A stretch of DNA of 64,000 nucleotides from positions 1-64,000 of the forward strand of contig NXFV01000465.1 in NCBI GenBank assembly GCA_002803225.1, given 5' to 3'. Numbering within the stretch: the first letter of the stretch is position 1; each line of letters opens with the position of its first letter. The translations under genes were made by a program, and so were the position numbers. Shown in pieces: positions 33,357-45,005 of the stretch. Origin of the DNA: Gamarada debralockiae. Lineage: Eukaryota; Ascomycota; Leotiomycetes; Helotiales; Hyphodiscaceae. Under the pieces are notes generated by a model. It was given only the letters and a program-made list of their open reading frames with translations. It did not search any database and was not told the origin of the DNA.

Positions 33357-34325
33357 ATGATTCCACCACTCATCACTCTGGAAGAGCATTTCTTCTCCAC
33401 CGAATGCATCAAAGACTTCGAAGGCCGCTACTCGGAACAATTAAAACACCTCCCTGGCCTTGCCTCCCAGCTGGCCGATCTTGGCGACATCAGACTTCGA
33501 GACATGGATGCTGGAAAAGTGTCGTTGCAAGTGATATCTCATGGGCCTGGAAACCCAAGTGCGTCCCAATGCCGAGCCACAAACGAGCAACTCGCCGCAG
33601 CTGTGGCCAAGAACAAGACTCGATTCGCAGGTTTCGCTGTACTGCCTACTGCCGAGCCTAAGCTTGCAGCGGAAGAACTCACGCACTGTGTCGAAAAATT
33701 TGGGTTTGTGGGAGCACTGATCGATAATCATGTTGATGGGAAGTACTACGACGGTGAAGAATACTATCCCCTATTCGAAGCAGCCCAGAAGTTGGATGTC
33801 CCAATCTATCTACACCCAACTTGGCCATCCGAGGACATGATGCCCAGATACACCGGAAACTTCAGCGCTGGCGCAGCAGCAAGTATCGGCGCATCTGGAT
33901 TTGGCTGGCATTCCGAAGTCGCAAATCACATCCTGCGACTCTTTGCATCCGGACTCTTCGATCATTTTCCCAAGCTTAAAATCATAATCGGGCACATGGG
34001 TGAGATGTTACCCTTCATGCTGCAACGAATTTGTGATCTATCAATCCGTTGGGGGAAATTCGAAAGGAATTTCAAGCAGGTTTGGGACGAGAATATCTGG
34101 ATTACGACGAGTGGAGTTTGGAGTCTTGATCCTATGGCGACGATTTTGAGGAATACCAAGATTGAGCGCATTTTGTATAGTGTTGATTATCCGTTTGCGA
34201 GGAATGAGAAGGGACTGAGTTGGATGGAGGAGTTGGAGGGGAGTGGGATGGTGGGGAGGGAGGAGTTGGAGTGCATTGCGTATAAGAATGCGGAGGCGCT
34301 GTTGAGAATCAAGGTGCCGCAGTGA
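33357..34325 (+). CDS. Amidohydrolase-family decarboxylase-like enzyme
   Basis: Intronless, 322 aa from the ATG at 33357; the frame is open further upstream but without ATG. It belongs to the Amidohydro_2 family, close in pattern to 2,3-dihydroxybenzoate / gamma-resorcylate / salicylate decarboxylases. Metal-site landmarks are LEEHFFS (E-x-H near residue 8-10), IYLHPTWP (His, about 168), IIGHMGEMLPF (His, about 217) and SVDYPF (Asp, about 287). These enzymes are zinc or manganese-dependent, cytosolic and reversibly decarboxylate small aromatic acids; the actual substrate here is not known. It is a stand-alone gene, tandem to none of its neighbours. A link to the orsellinic-type polyketide cluster 20 kb away is only conceivable. 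Confidence 0.82.
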   Translation: MIPPLITLEEHFFSTECIKDFEGRYSEQLKHLPGLASQLADLGDIRLRDMDAGKVSLQVISHGPGNPSASQCRATNEQLAAAVAKNKTRFAGFAVLPTAEPKLAAEELTHCVEKFGFVGALIDNHVDGKYYDGEEYYPLFEAAQKLDVPIYLHPTWPSEDMMPRYTGNFSAGAAASIGASGFGWHSEVANHILRLFASGLFDHFPKLKIIIGHMGEMLPFMLQRICDLSIRWGKFERNFKQVWDENIWITTSGVWSLDPMATILRNTKIERILYSVDYPFARNEKGLSWMEELEGSGMVGREELECIAYKNAEALLRIKVPQ

Positions 34326-34587
34326 GTTTCCGTTCAAATAATAGGAAGAAAAACATCATCTTGGTGTGGATATAGTGTCGCCGTGTGAGCATGGAATATG
34401 AGAGCACTTGGTTTCGGATCGATGACTTGATCGGACATCCAATACCAACTAAAGTTGGAGAGCTACATCGACACGTTGCGTCAGCAAAAGATGACCAAGG
34501 TTGCATCACTCGAGTCACATCTGCCGGAAGACTTTCTGAGATTTAGTCCTTGTACAGGTGGTATCATTGTTTCATTTATGATAGGGC

Positions 34588-36082
34588 TCAATCCTCGTCC
34601 ATCTTATCCGGACTCCTTGGCGACTGATCCAGGTCTCGCTCTGGAGTTCGGGTGCCATTGCTTCTATTCATGTGAGTATCGTCATATCCATCATCATTTT
34701 CCACTTTCACCATATCCACGTCTCCATCATGATCAAAACTGCCATCACCATTTTCGTGCTCAAGCTTTAGCCCATTAACGCCTCTCACACCATCATCCTC
34801 CTCATAAACATCGACCCAGATCCTCACCGTACCGTCCATGCCACCACTAACAACCATTCCACTTAGTCCAGGAGAAGCATCGACCCAGCAGACGACACCT
34901 TCGTGCCCACTAACCCTTTGTGCGATTTCCTTGCTTCTCGTATCCCAGAATAATATTTCTCCATCTTCACTTCCAGAGACGATGAATCCTCCCGTGCCAC
35001 CGATTCCAAATGCGCCGCCTAAGGAGTATTTCGTGTTGACGTGCCCCTGATATGTCTTTTTGCAGGTTCCTGCCACGTAATCCCAGAGCCGTATGCAGGA
35101 GTCGAGGGTAAAGGCTAGTATGTATTTGCCGTTGGGAGAGAAGCAGACGGTTGTTACGGGGGCGTTGTCTTCGTGCACGAGGGTTCGGAGGCATTGACCT
35201 GTTGCTGTATCCCAGACTCGACTAGAAGGGCATTGTCAGTCATGTTTCCCAGAGAAGAGGCATTAGCTCTTACATCAACCCATCCGTAGAACAACTGCAC
35301 ACCAACGTCCCATCGCGGATAAAATCCACCCCACCAACAGGATCCGAATGCGCCGGTAGACTCCTCATCTGCTTCCTGGCACGCAGGTCCCACAAGAACA
35401 CAGCCTCATCGTAGCTACCACTAACTAGCATGTTTCCCTTTGGCGAAAATGCTAAAGAATAAACGTAATTATGATGTCCCATCAACGGCGCGGGATATGG
35501 TTTTCCAGTCGCCCTATGCCACAGCCTAATCGCTTTATCATCCGATCCTGTCGCAATCGTATTCGAATCTGGACTCCAGGCAATCGTCGACACACCAGCC
35601 AAATGTCCTTCTAACGTGCGCATATGCTTTCCGGTTATGGCGTCCCAAATCTTGATTGTGCCATCTGCGGAACAGCTCGCGATCCAGCGACTATCAGGAG
35701 AAAAGCGTACTTGTGAAACACCCTTCTTATGACCTTTTAGAACAAATTTTTGCTTGTAGTTGAGCTTGAGAGGCTTGTGTGTAGGTGGAGAGGGGGCACG
35801 GTGGGAGGAATGCGACGATGCTGCGCTGCTTGATCGACTCCTATGAAGATATTCGCGATCGGAGTCATCATCACTGGGATGTGAAGAGCGAGATCTTCGT
35901 CGAGCGCCGGAATCTAGTCTTGTGCTGAGCTTCGAAGAGCGGTGGGGTTTATGGTCTTTGAGCTCATCTTCTGAGCTGTATTGCGGGGTAGAAGCTTCGC
36001 TATCGTCATAAACACGCCGTCTTTTGGATATGCGATGCGCCGGTGGCAAAGGAGTGCTGTCCGCAGAGTCGAAGTCTGACAT
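34588..36082 (-). CDS. WD40 protein, WDR5/Swd3-like (COMPASS subunit candidate)
   Basis: Two exons, 36082-35274 and 35221-34588, give 480 aa. Residues 1-110 are Ser/Arg-rich and disordered. Seven WD40 blades follow (KGHKKGVSQVRFSPDSRWIAS, EGHLAGVSTIAWSPDSNTIA, MGHHNYVYSLAFSPKGNMLV, PAHSDPVGGVDFIRDGTLV, HEDNAPVTTVCFSPNGKYIL, QGHVNTKYSLGGAFG, SGHEGVVCWVDASPG), several ending in WD dipeptides such as IKIWD and FLWD. An acidic tail closes the protein. Blade order and the LKFT/CLRTL-type strings resemble WDR5, in yeast Swd3, a subunit of the Set1/COMPASS histone H3K4 methyltransferase in the nucleus. Other WD40 proteins cannot be excluded. A conserved housekeeping gene. Confidence 0.78.
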
Positions 36083-36447
36083 CTTGCGTAGTTGTTGGTC
36101 TTTTGGAGTTGCGACAGAGATCGTGGTGATGCTCCTGAGACAACGCGATTAAGAGACGCGCGTGTATTTAATTAAGGTTTCACGCTAGAATGTAACCTTG
36201 TTGGAAATCCCGGGGCTGGAAATTGCATGAACGTCATTTTCGAGGGGTTGAGACGAAAGAAGCTTCTTCAAACATCCAATTTGTCTGAGCGTTTGATACT
36301 CTGCTCAATTAAGCACCCATTTCGGTCTATATCACGAAAAATGACCACATAATACATCCATTAATAGAACCGACTTCTCCTTTACTTTCTCCGGGCTCTT
36401 GTTAATACTCTGCAATCTTTTACAATAATCGAGAAGAATCCGCAACC
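36083..36447. other. Divergent promoter region
   Basis: Shared upstream DNA of the WD40 gene (minus) and the phospholipase gene (plus). No further element recognised. Confidence 0.5.
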
Positions 36448-37985
36448 ATGGACGCAGTAATACCAATGGAGATCAATGTGATCACCCTCAACTGCTGGGG
36501 CTTGAAGTACCTGGCTAAATTTCGAAGAGAACGTCTGGCGGAAATCGGGCAACGAATAGCAGCCGCAGATCCCGTTCCTCAGATCGTTGGCTTACAAGAA
36601 TGTTGGACCCAGGAAGACTACCAGAGCATTCGAAAAGCCACGAAACATATCTTGCCATTTGGGAAGTTCTATCATAGCGGGATATTTGGTGGTGGATTGG
36701 CGATATTGTCAAAATGGCCGATAGAGGAGAGTTCGATGTGGCGATATCCGTTGAATGGAAGACCGACAGCATTCTTTAGAGGAGATTGGTATGTGGGGAA
36801 AGGTGTTGCGTGTGGGAGGATACGATTTGGACCGGGCTTGAGAGATGTAGTGGAGGTATTCACAACGCATGTAAGTTAAGCCTATTCCTTTCAAGGCCCC
36901 AGCTCTAACTGCTTCAGCTACACGCACCCTATGAACGAGAGCCGAACGATTCATACATCTGCCACCGAACAGCCCAGGCATGGGAGATAGCCAAGCTCAT
37001 GCGCGGAGCTGCCGAACGAGGGCATCTTGTTCTCGGTCTCGGAGACTTCAACATGGTTCCCCAGTCCCTCGCACACCGTCTCATCGGCGCACACTCACCC
37101 GTCCGCGACGTTTGGCTCTTGCTACATCCCGATTCCTCCCTCGGCGCAGCAGAGGACGAAGTTGAGAAAGCGCGCCGCCGTCCCATACCAACAGCCTCAT
37201 ATAATGTTACTGAGAATGGTGCAACGTGCGACAGCGTATTCAACACATGGAGGTGGAACAAAGGCCAACAGAAGCTCTTGGGTCCCAACAAACCGGCTAT
37301 CGAAGTGCCGGGAGACAGGATTGATCCTAAAGCAAAGCGATTAGACTACATTTTCGCGAGCACAGGCTTCAATCCATCGGATCCTGCACGTGGAGGTTGG
37401 ATCGTGAAGACTGCCAAAGTCGGCATGCTGTCACGGCACCCAGAACTACAATGTTCACTGAGCGACCACTTCTCCGTCGAAGCTACAATCGTCCACTCAA
37501 ACTCCCTTGAAGTCAATTCTAACGAGCAAGAAGATGATGCAGTCCACAACGGCGTCTTCCTCCAATCACCCGCAGCATCCGAATTCCACTCATCTCCCAC
37601 CATTCTTTCCCAACTCAAGGAAACCACCCCGACTCACCTTCCCATTCAAACATACGATGAGGTCCTTGCCATGATCCACAAGTACCGTGCTCGTGAACAA
37701 CGTCAGCGGCGGTTTCGACTGGGCCACTTCCTTGGCTCGGTGGTCATAAGTATAGGATGTTTGGTGGCTGTGTGGTGGAGCCCGCGGAACTTCGTGGCGT
37801 TCCTGTTAGTGCTGCTTAGTACGTTGGGTTTGAGTGCCGGTGTTATTGATGGATTGATTGGAGGTCTGTTTGTGGGCAGCGAAATCAGGGCGTTGAAGGA
37901 GTTCGAGTGGGAGATTAGTAATGCGAAGGCAGCGGCTGGAGGAGAACCGCATGTAATGGGCGAAGAGGGCGTGAAGGACTGGTAG
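36448..37985 (+). CDS. ISC1: Inositol phosphosphingolipid phospholipase C (neutral sphingomyelinase type)
   Basis: Two exons, 36448-36870 and 36918-37985 (intron of 47 nt in phase 0), give 496 aa. DNase-I/endonuclease-like Mg-dependent fold: VITLNCWGLKYL near the N-terminus, VGLQECWTQEDY (metal-binding Glu), GGGLAILSKWPI (P-loop-like), HLHAPYER at the splice junction, LGDFNMVP, KRLDYIFAS and CSLSDHFSV with the general-base His. Two C-terminal helices (HFLGSVVISIGCLVAVWW, NFVAFLLVLLSTLGLSAGVI) anchor it in membranes, as in yeast Isc1. The known reaction removes the polar head from inositol phosphosphingolipids, yielding ceramide in ER or mitochondria. Length and motifs match the family. Confidence 0.88.
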
Positions 37986-38541
37986 GGAGCTTGAAAATGA
38001 GGGGAAGTGTGAAAATACACTAATATGAGTGCTAATTCTGCGTGCTTAATTGATGGTAGGAACGGCAGGATGGTGGGAAGTGCTTCCTGTAGACCGGCTT
38101 CACATTTCTCCTATTCTTCTCCTGTTGGCCCGAATCATAATCAAGTTTCGCATACATCCATAATTCCGTGATGGGAGGAAAACATCGTGAGCAAGTACTC
38201 AACTCGCGCCGATATTCTCAAGACCGGTCCGAAATGAATTTGGCCACGTGATCGGTATCTGTCCTTCTCACTTATCGCAACGCGACATCATGCTTGAATC
38301 GGCGCAATAGAACACACGTCCAAGAGACAGGCAATCAAAGGATGTCCGGGATCGGAGCAACATCGTTTTGGTTCTTGCAGCGACGTCGCTAGGGGGTTTC
38401 AAGACCGATGCTGAAAGCACGCTCTTGATGGACGTATATATGCCTAAATTCCACTTATTATCATGATGAAATCAAATTCTATCCGTACATCAACATCGCA
38501 GAAAAGATTTCCAACGCCTCAAATTACGCATTTCAAGCACA
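37986..38541. other. Intergenic
   Basis: Spacer and probable promoter of the downstream PEP mutase-family gene; no gene recognised. Confidence 0.5.
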
Positions 38542-39574
38542 ATGGGCTCAGTCCTTCCTCCATACCGCAAAAGCACAGCTTCCAAGCTCCGCTCCATGAT
38601 ATCGTCTCATGGTCCCATCGTTCTTGCTCCTGGTGTATACGATGGCTTCTCAGCTCGCATTGCTCTGAGCGTAGGCTTCGACGCCATCTATATGGTAGGT
38701 GGAAACTCCAGGTGTACTCTTCCCCGTCGGTAGTCACAATTCTGACGACAACAGACTGGAGCAGGGACGAGCGCCTCTCGTATCGGACACGGAGATCTCG
38801 GTCTCGCAACTTTGAACGACATGCGTGACCACGCTGAGATGATCGCGAATCTCGATGATACTATCCCCCTCATCGCAGATGCAGATACTGGGTACGGAGG
38901 TCTGTTGTTCCAGCACTTATATCATTGGAGCTTGAGATCTAATGAGTGCAGGCCCAATAATGATCACCCGAACCATCCAACAATATGCTCGTCGTGGCGT
39001 CGCGGCTCTCCACATCGAAGATCAAGTCCAGACGAAGCGCTGCGGCCATCTCCAGGGCAAACAAATCGTGTCAACCGCTGAGTTCCTGATCCGTATCCGC
39101 GCAGCCGTGGCCGCGAGACAAGCCATCGGCTCCGATATTGTCATCATTGCTCGTACAGACGCTCTTCAATCCTTCGGATATGATGAAGCAATTGCACGGT
39201 TGAAGGCCGCGCGAGATGCTGGAGCAGACGCAGCATTTCTGGAGGGGCTGACAAGCAAAGAGCAAGCGAGAGCAGCGGTCCTTGACCTTGCTCCTTGGCC
39301 TGTCTTGTTGAATATGGTTGAGCATGGAGCGACGCCAAGTATCAGTGTCGCAGAAGCTCAAGAGATGGGTTTCAGGATCGTGCTCTTTCCTTTTGCGGGG
39401 TTGGCGCCGGCGTACAAAGCTATGAAGGAGGTGTATCAGAGATTGAAGACGAAAGGCGTGACTGGTGCGGAGGCCCACATGACACCGAAGCAATTGTTCG
39501 AGGTGGGTGGGTTGAAGGAAGATCTGGAGATTGATGCTAGAGCTGGAGGAACAATATTTGTGGGAGGAGTTTAG
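38542..39574 (+). CDS. PEP mutase / isocitrate lyase family enzyme
   Basis: Three exons 38542-38694, 38755-38899, 38952-39574 give 306 aa. Hallmarks are LAPGVYDGFSARIALSVGFDAIY (substrate-binding barrel start), ADADTGYGG (Mg-binding Asp pair), ALHIEDQ, and the mobile catalytic loop KRCGHLQGK with its Cys. IIARTDALQSFGYDEAIARL and LLNMVEHGATPSIS complete the TIM barrel. The KRCGH form occurs in lyases such as oxaloacetate hydrolase, dimethylmalate lyase and methylisocitrate-lyase-like proteins, which cleave C-C bonds of 2-hydroxy or 2-oxo acids; which one this is cannot be told. Bacterial phosphonate mutases have a different loop. It converges on the Zn2Cys6 gene at 39726. Confidence 0.85.
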
Positions 39575-39725
39575 GCAGGTGCGTGGAAGTTTGAAGAGTT
39601 TATCAGAATGTTTTTTGTCTTAGTACGTCGAATGAAATGGCATTGGTTCAGTACGTGTCAGCGAATCGATCTTACCATTGACCATTACAGTGGCAACTCG
39701 AAATGTCTGAAGTCGCTCCATAACA

Positions 39726-42116
39726 TCAAGTGAACGGAATGTTTGGAATGTCTGTATTTTCGACCATCCAGTTCATCGGGAAGAAGTCATCAAACAGAAC
39801 GTCGTCAAAGTTGAGTTCTTGTTGTAATGACGGTGTGCTCAGCATATTAGATGGTCCGGCTTCGAAAGTAGACGTGTGATCATTAGTGGACTTGGGAGCT
39901 GGAATTTGATCTTATCAGACATCTTTGGGCAGTAAATTCGGGAACCGAAGGCACCTACTACCAAAAACGATGTTTTCCTGCACTTCAAACCCTTTCCTCC
40001 AGTGCCAAAGAGAGTCAAAAGTGACACTCATACTCATCCTGCTACGGACTTTGAGATTGAGAGTCTGCCATTGGGCCGAGCTGCTCGAAGCAGAAGACTC
40101 TCGGGCTTTGAGCTGAGCGAGTACATCCGCAAGCCGACCAGGGAGGTCATTGTTGGAAACGCTTATTTTACGGATAGCGACGATGCTCGAATTAAATAAT
40201 GCTTTGGCGCCATTTTTGTCAAGATGTTGCATGAGAGGAGAAGTGACGAGGTTCAAAAGCGCGAAACCTGCCGCGAGGGTCATTTGAAAGACGTAGTTGG
40301 GGCAATAACTCAACAGATCTTGATCGAAGACGAGCACCGACGACAGGAGATTTTTGCACGCCGCGTACAGTGTTAGCAGAGACTGAATCCAATTTTCGGA
40401 GGACGCGGAATCAAAGAGAGCGTAGAGGCGGAGGTGTAATTCAGCACAACGAAAATAGAGGGTCGCAATAGCTGACTCAAATCAGTGGTTATACGCGAAG
40501 TCTGTGATTCAAATACCAGAAATGTTTGGAGGAGCGAGATCCATTTCAATATGGAGAAGCTCTTCGTTTAGCAGATTTTTGATGGGTGTGTTTTGGATGT
40601 TGTTCCCAACTCCTGGTGTTTCGGACATAGAGTGCATCGATTTTGAAATCCGATCACACATTCTTTCGATGCGCAACCGAATCTTCAGATCTTCTGTGAG
40701 ACTGTCTTTCTGCAAAGCCCACGAAGGAGGTTCAAAGATGCCATCGAACAGCGACATAGAGGGTTGCCCATAGCCAGTCGCAACACTAAATTTCAATAGG
40801 TTTAGCGAGATTGATGAATTTCGAAGGTTATGCCAACTCCACTGAGGTTTGTGATCATTTACCTTTGTGCCACTATTTTGCATGCGGCCCAAGTGTTTAC
40901 CCGATCCTGCACCTCTTCTGGTAGTAAATTTACCGTGGACTTGGAAAAGTCCTGAGCCTGTCTCGGTCTGTGGAGTCCAACCTGCATTGCCAAATGTACC
41001 AGTGTTCCACTCAGCATGAAGGTGGAATCACTTGATGAGCTGCTCAAAGGGAACGGCCAAGTGCATAAGAGACATAAAGCTTTGACATCATGATAATTTT
41101 GAGGAACAGATTGCAGAGTTGCCCACGTGAGCTTTGGTACACTTACCGAAAGGGCAGTGAGAAGGGCCAAGTCCGCTAGATAACGCCGGGAGGCAATAGA
41201 AATAACGGCCCAAAAGAGCAAACGAGATGATTGATAATAGTAATTGGGCGACTTTGACGGATCGAGGAAGGGAAGAAACTTGTGGTAGTTTGTGAAGTAC
41301 CTGGTTTCACCATGTCAGCGATTCGCCAGCGTCAGTGGGATACTTCGATAGGTGATTTTACTCAGCGAAAAGATCCTCCACTTCAGTGATGGTGAGTTCA
41401 ACGCCGTCTAACTTTCTCTTAGAATCAATACCCAAGTTATCCTGATACTGGTTGTAGCTCAGGGAAGATTCCCTCCCGGCAGCGGAATGTGATCGGGATC
41501 CGGACCGCTGTGGTATGATGGGTTGAGTGGGTAGAATCCTTGTCGAATTATGCGATCGTGACATATCTTCGGGATGAGTAGGAACAGTAGATAAACCACC
41601 CAACGTAGGACCAGAGATTGACTCGACGACTTTAGAGAATATAGGGTCGGCCAGGTGGAGTGGTGAGCTCAGGTTCGGAGTCCCATCTGAGGTGAGCTGC
41701 CGTGATTCTAGTTGCCGCCGAATTGATTTGCTCCTGACATTCTGGTTAAGATAATTCCGATAGTGTTACTTGTCAAAGAAATCCTACCTTCTCTTCTCGA
41801 TGCGTTGAAATGTTGCATCGATTTTGCATGTCAGTTGGAGTCTGCGGCATCGCGAGCACTGCGAAAACGGATCTTGGACAACATCACAACGTAGCTGATA
41901 TCTAACGTTAGTAATTCTCCGAGATATTGAAATAATAATACTGAATATTTACACCTTCTGTTGGCGACACTCGTTGCATGCTCTCTTAATACCCTCTTGC
42001 CTCCGCAGCCTCCTGTGTCTCGTCCTCGCTTCGAGATCGTTCGACAGCGCTGACGTTGAATGAGTTTGGTCGTCACCAGCTGTGATGGGACTACGGGAGT
42101 GGTCAATTCTCTCCAT
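39726..42116 (-). CDS. Zn2Cys6 transcription factor with fungal-specific domain
   Basis: Seven-exon model 42116-41955, 41894-41788, 41733-41362, 41300-40863, 40785-40517, 40471-39962, 39898-39726; phases agree, 676 aa. The zinc cluster spans the first intron: RACNECRQQK joined to LRCDVV, then CSRCRRLQLTC, six Cys at about residues 45-77. A linker follows, then the fungal-specific regulatory domain: YFTNYHKFLPFLDPS, LLFWAVISIASRRYL, DVKALCLLCTWPFPL and MQVGLHRPRQAQDFS. The C-terminus is acidic (FDDVLFDDFFPMNWMV), probably an activation domain. It is divergent from the MFS transporter at 43008 (about 0.9 kb), so it may regulate that transporter. The target is unproven. Confidence 0.85.
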
Positions 42117-43007
42117 CCTTTACGTCCACCAAAATCACAGACGTGATGTCACATCCATTCCACTCGCGTTCAGATCCTGGGTCGAACCTCTGGAGCCGTG
42201 AATTGGCCTGGAGCCTCAATCTCGAGGAAGAGCCATTCTTGACTTGCAGGTTGAGTGAGCAGTATCTGCATTCAAATCTCGGTATTAAAGCTTCAGTATA
42301 TCTTTGTTTGCGGAGGGTTTGCACCATGTCGTCTGAAGGTTCATCAGCCATCAAAAATAGGTAGACGTGAAGGGAGTGCTGACTCAGCAGCCGGGTACGA
42401 TTCGGAAGTCTTCAGCCGAATTTCCTGAGAGCTGTTTTCCTTTACTTATGGTGTACGCGACTGACCTCATTCATCGTACTTCCCTGAGTACCGAGGATAA
42501 TCTGGGCGGTTATCTGCGGAGAGATTCTCTTAAGACATACCTTCCATACCTAGTCTTGTCGGCACGGTACGGGATGGTAGTACAAGACATGGGGTTGGCC
42601 TTTCAACAAAGTCCTCCTGCAAGTGCAGAGGGGAGACAGAACATTATGTTCAGATCACTATCACGTCGAGGATCCGTGTCGGATGTATCCTTCTGTCCGA
42701 GTGCACAGCTCCTGATTAATCCGTAATCTTTCCAATGAAGCTGTCTTAGCATAATATCGGCGCGAAATGCTGACCGGAGCGATCCATATCGAAGCGAAGA
42801 TGATTCCCAGGCTCCTCCTAACCCTTCTGATTTATGGGGAAGCAAAGTAGTGTATTTCTATATAAAACCCCGTCAATCTCCCCACACCTCCCCCGCATTC
42901 CCTCCGTATTCAACAACTCCCCCTCTCCACATCCCAGATATCTATCATCTCTCACATATCACGTGATTCTAAATTCACCTTCAGTTTGGTTCGATTTCGA
43001 GAAATCA
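42117..43007. other. Divergent promoter region of regulator and transporter
   Basis: Shared upstream DNA. Several ORFs here are short and read in conflicting frames. A TATATAAAA box at 42858-42866 precedes the transporter start by about 150 bp. No gene supported. Confidence 0.5.
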
Positions 43008-44819
43008 ATGTCCTCAAACATGGCAGAGAAACAAAGTGAATCATGGATCGAAGACCATTCCGCTGCGGCCGTGGAAGAAGCTCCTGGACACAAATCAAAA
43101 CTCGAGAAACGCCTTTTGCTAAAAATGGACCTATCCATTGTCCCCTTGCTGGCCTGTAGCTTCTTTATAGCTTACATGGTACAGTTTCCCCCTAAAGTTG
43201 CAAAGCTAGACTGATAGATTCCAGGATCGCAATAATCTGGGCAATGCTCGAATCATGGGAATGCAGGCAGATCTCCGTCTTTCGAATGAGCAATTTTTCA
43301 ACTGCTTGATGATGTTCTGTACGTTCCATCATCCCATTTATGAACCTCGCTGATCGCACATACTTTTAGTCGTGGGATACATGGTCTTCATGCTTCCTGC
43401 GAATCTCGGAATGCGAGTTATCGGCCCGCCACGCCAACTCGGACTCGCCGTCATCTTCTTTGGTGTCTGCGGAACATGCCTCGCTTCCTCCAAGAATTAT
43501 GCCACCATCATCGGGCTTCGAGTTCTCATTGGTATGGGAGAAGCCTTTGTGCAGGTTGGGCTGCTGTATTTTAGCTTCTGGTACAAGAGAGATGAGGTTG
43601 CGACGAGAGCTGGTAGGTGCATCTTCTGTGAAGGATTCACATAATCTGACTATTTGCCAAGCCGTATACTATACTTCTGCGACAATCTCCGGTTGTTTTA
43701 GTGGACTGATTGCATATGGAGTCGACAAGAACCTTGACGGCGTCCGTGGTTTCCATGCGTGGCAGTGGCTATATGTCGTTGAAGGAATTCCCGCAATTGG
43801 CCTAGGCATCATACTACTCTTCTTCCTCCCATCGTTCCCAGACATCATCGCCAAAAAGGGTAGTCGATACTTTAACAAAGCTGAGATTGACCTGGCCTTG
43901 CAGAGGATGGCTGATGGTATGACACGATTTTCTTTTCTTTCGATTCTGAACTGACAATCCACAGCACATAGCACTTCCAACGAAAAGATCGTCTTTTCGC
44001 AAATCTGGATGGCCCTCAAAGATCCCAAGTCATATTTCACCGCCGCCGTGTACGGTGCTCTGTGCCTCGGTATTGCTTCAATCACTTCGTTCCTCCCGAC
44101 ATTCATCCTCCAATTCGGCTTTAACAAATGTAAGTCCTGCCCGTCCTTTTGCGCTGTCACACTGACAAGCACACAGTGCAAACCCAACTGTTCACAATGA
44201 TACCCTATGCCTTCGCAACCCTCACCCTGTTGACCGTCTGCATGGTTTCCGACCGTCTCAACACCAAAGGGCCGCTGCTCTTCCTCTGCCTCTTCACCTC
44301 ATCAGCTGGCTTCATAATCCTGCTCTCCACAACGAATCGCAGTAAGTAATATTGAGAGCAATCGACCTCTACTCTGAAAAAAATTCCTACTGCAGAACCT
44401 CTCAACCCCGTCAGCTTTCTTTTGCACCTACGCAAACACTGACTCCAATATTCACAGTCGCGCTCATAGCAGGAACCTGTTTCGTAACATCCGGTCTTTA
44501 CCCCAGCATCATTCTCACCGTATCCTGGATAACAATCAACCACGGCGGATACACGAAACGGAGCACGGCGTGGGCGATGGCGCAGATTACTGGCCAAGGA
44601 CTCAGCATTGTAGGAACGCAGGTCTATCGACATCCGCCGCGGTATTTGGCGGGGCATGGGTGTTTGCTGGGGTTTTTTGTGTTGGCGATGGCGGCGACGG
44701 TGGGGAATTGGTGGTGGATGAGAAGGGAGAATGGGAGGAGAGATGGTAACACTGAGGAGTCGGAAAAGGGAGAGGATGAGTTGCTGGATTGGCATCCGAG
44801 CTTTCGGTATATCTTGTGA
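43008..44819 (+). CDS. MFS transporter, anion:cation symporter (Dal5-like)
   Basis: Seven exons 43008-43178, 43225-43318, 43370-43612, 43662-43916, 43965-44129, 44177-44341, 44458-44819, all in phase, give 484 aa. It starts with a charged N-tail, then LSIVPLLACSFFIAYM joined to DRNNLGNARIMGM, the typical first helix-loop of allantoate-permease-type ACS family members. Helix-5 region LRVLIGMGEAFVQVGLLYFSFWYKRDE and a later SGLYPSIILTVSWITINHGGYTKR block are also family marks. About 12 helices expected; plasma membrane. Known relatives import organic anions such as allantoate, nicotinate, pantothenate or biotin-type compounds. The substrate here is unknown. It is divergent from a Zn2Cys6 factor that may control it. 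Confidence 0.85.
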
Positions 44820-45005
44820 TCTCCTTAGCTTTGGAAGGGTGTTGCGCGATGGAATATGTGAGGCTGGGAGAGGTGGTGCTGGGATTTCATGAGATGTTTC
44901 CGTGAACAGTGTCAATATGGAGAGCAGGATGACGGAATGAAATCAATGCAATTCGTGGCTAGTCGTTCGTGTCTATCTATATATATATAGGGGTATCATC
45001 GTCAT

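Noticed and set aside
42834..43007. Upstream extension of the MFS transporter frame
   Set aside because: No family resemblance; the ATG at 43008 gives the usual short charged N-tail.
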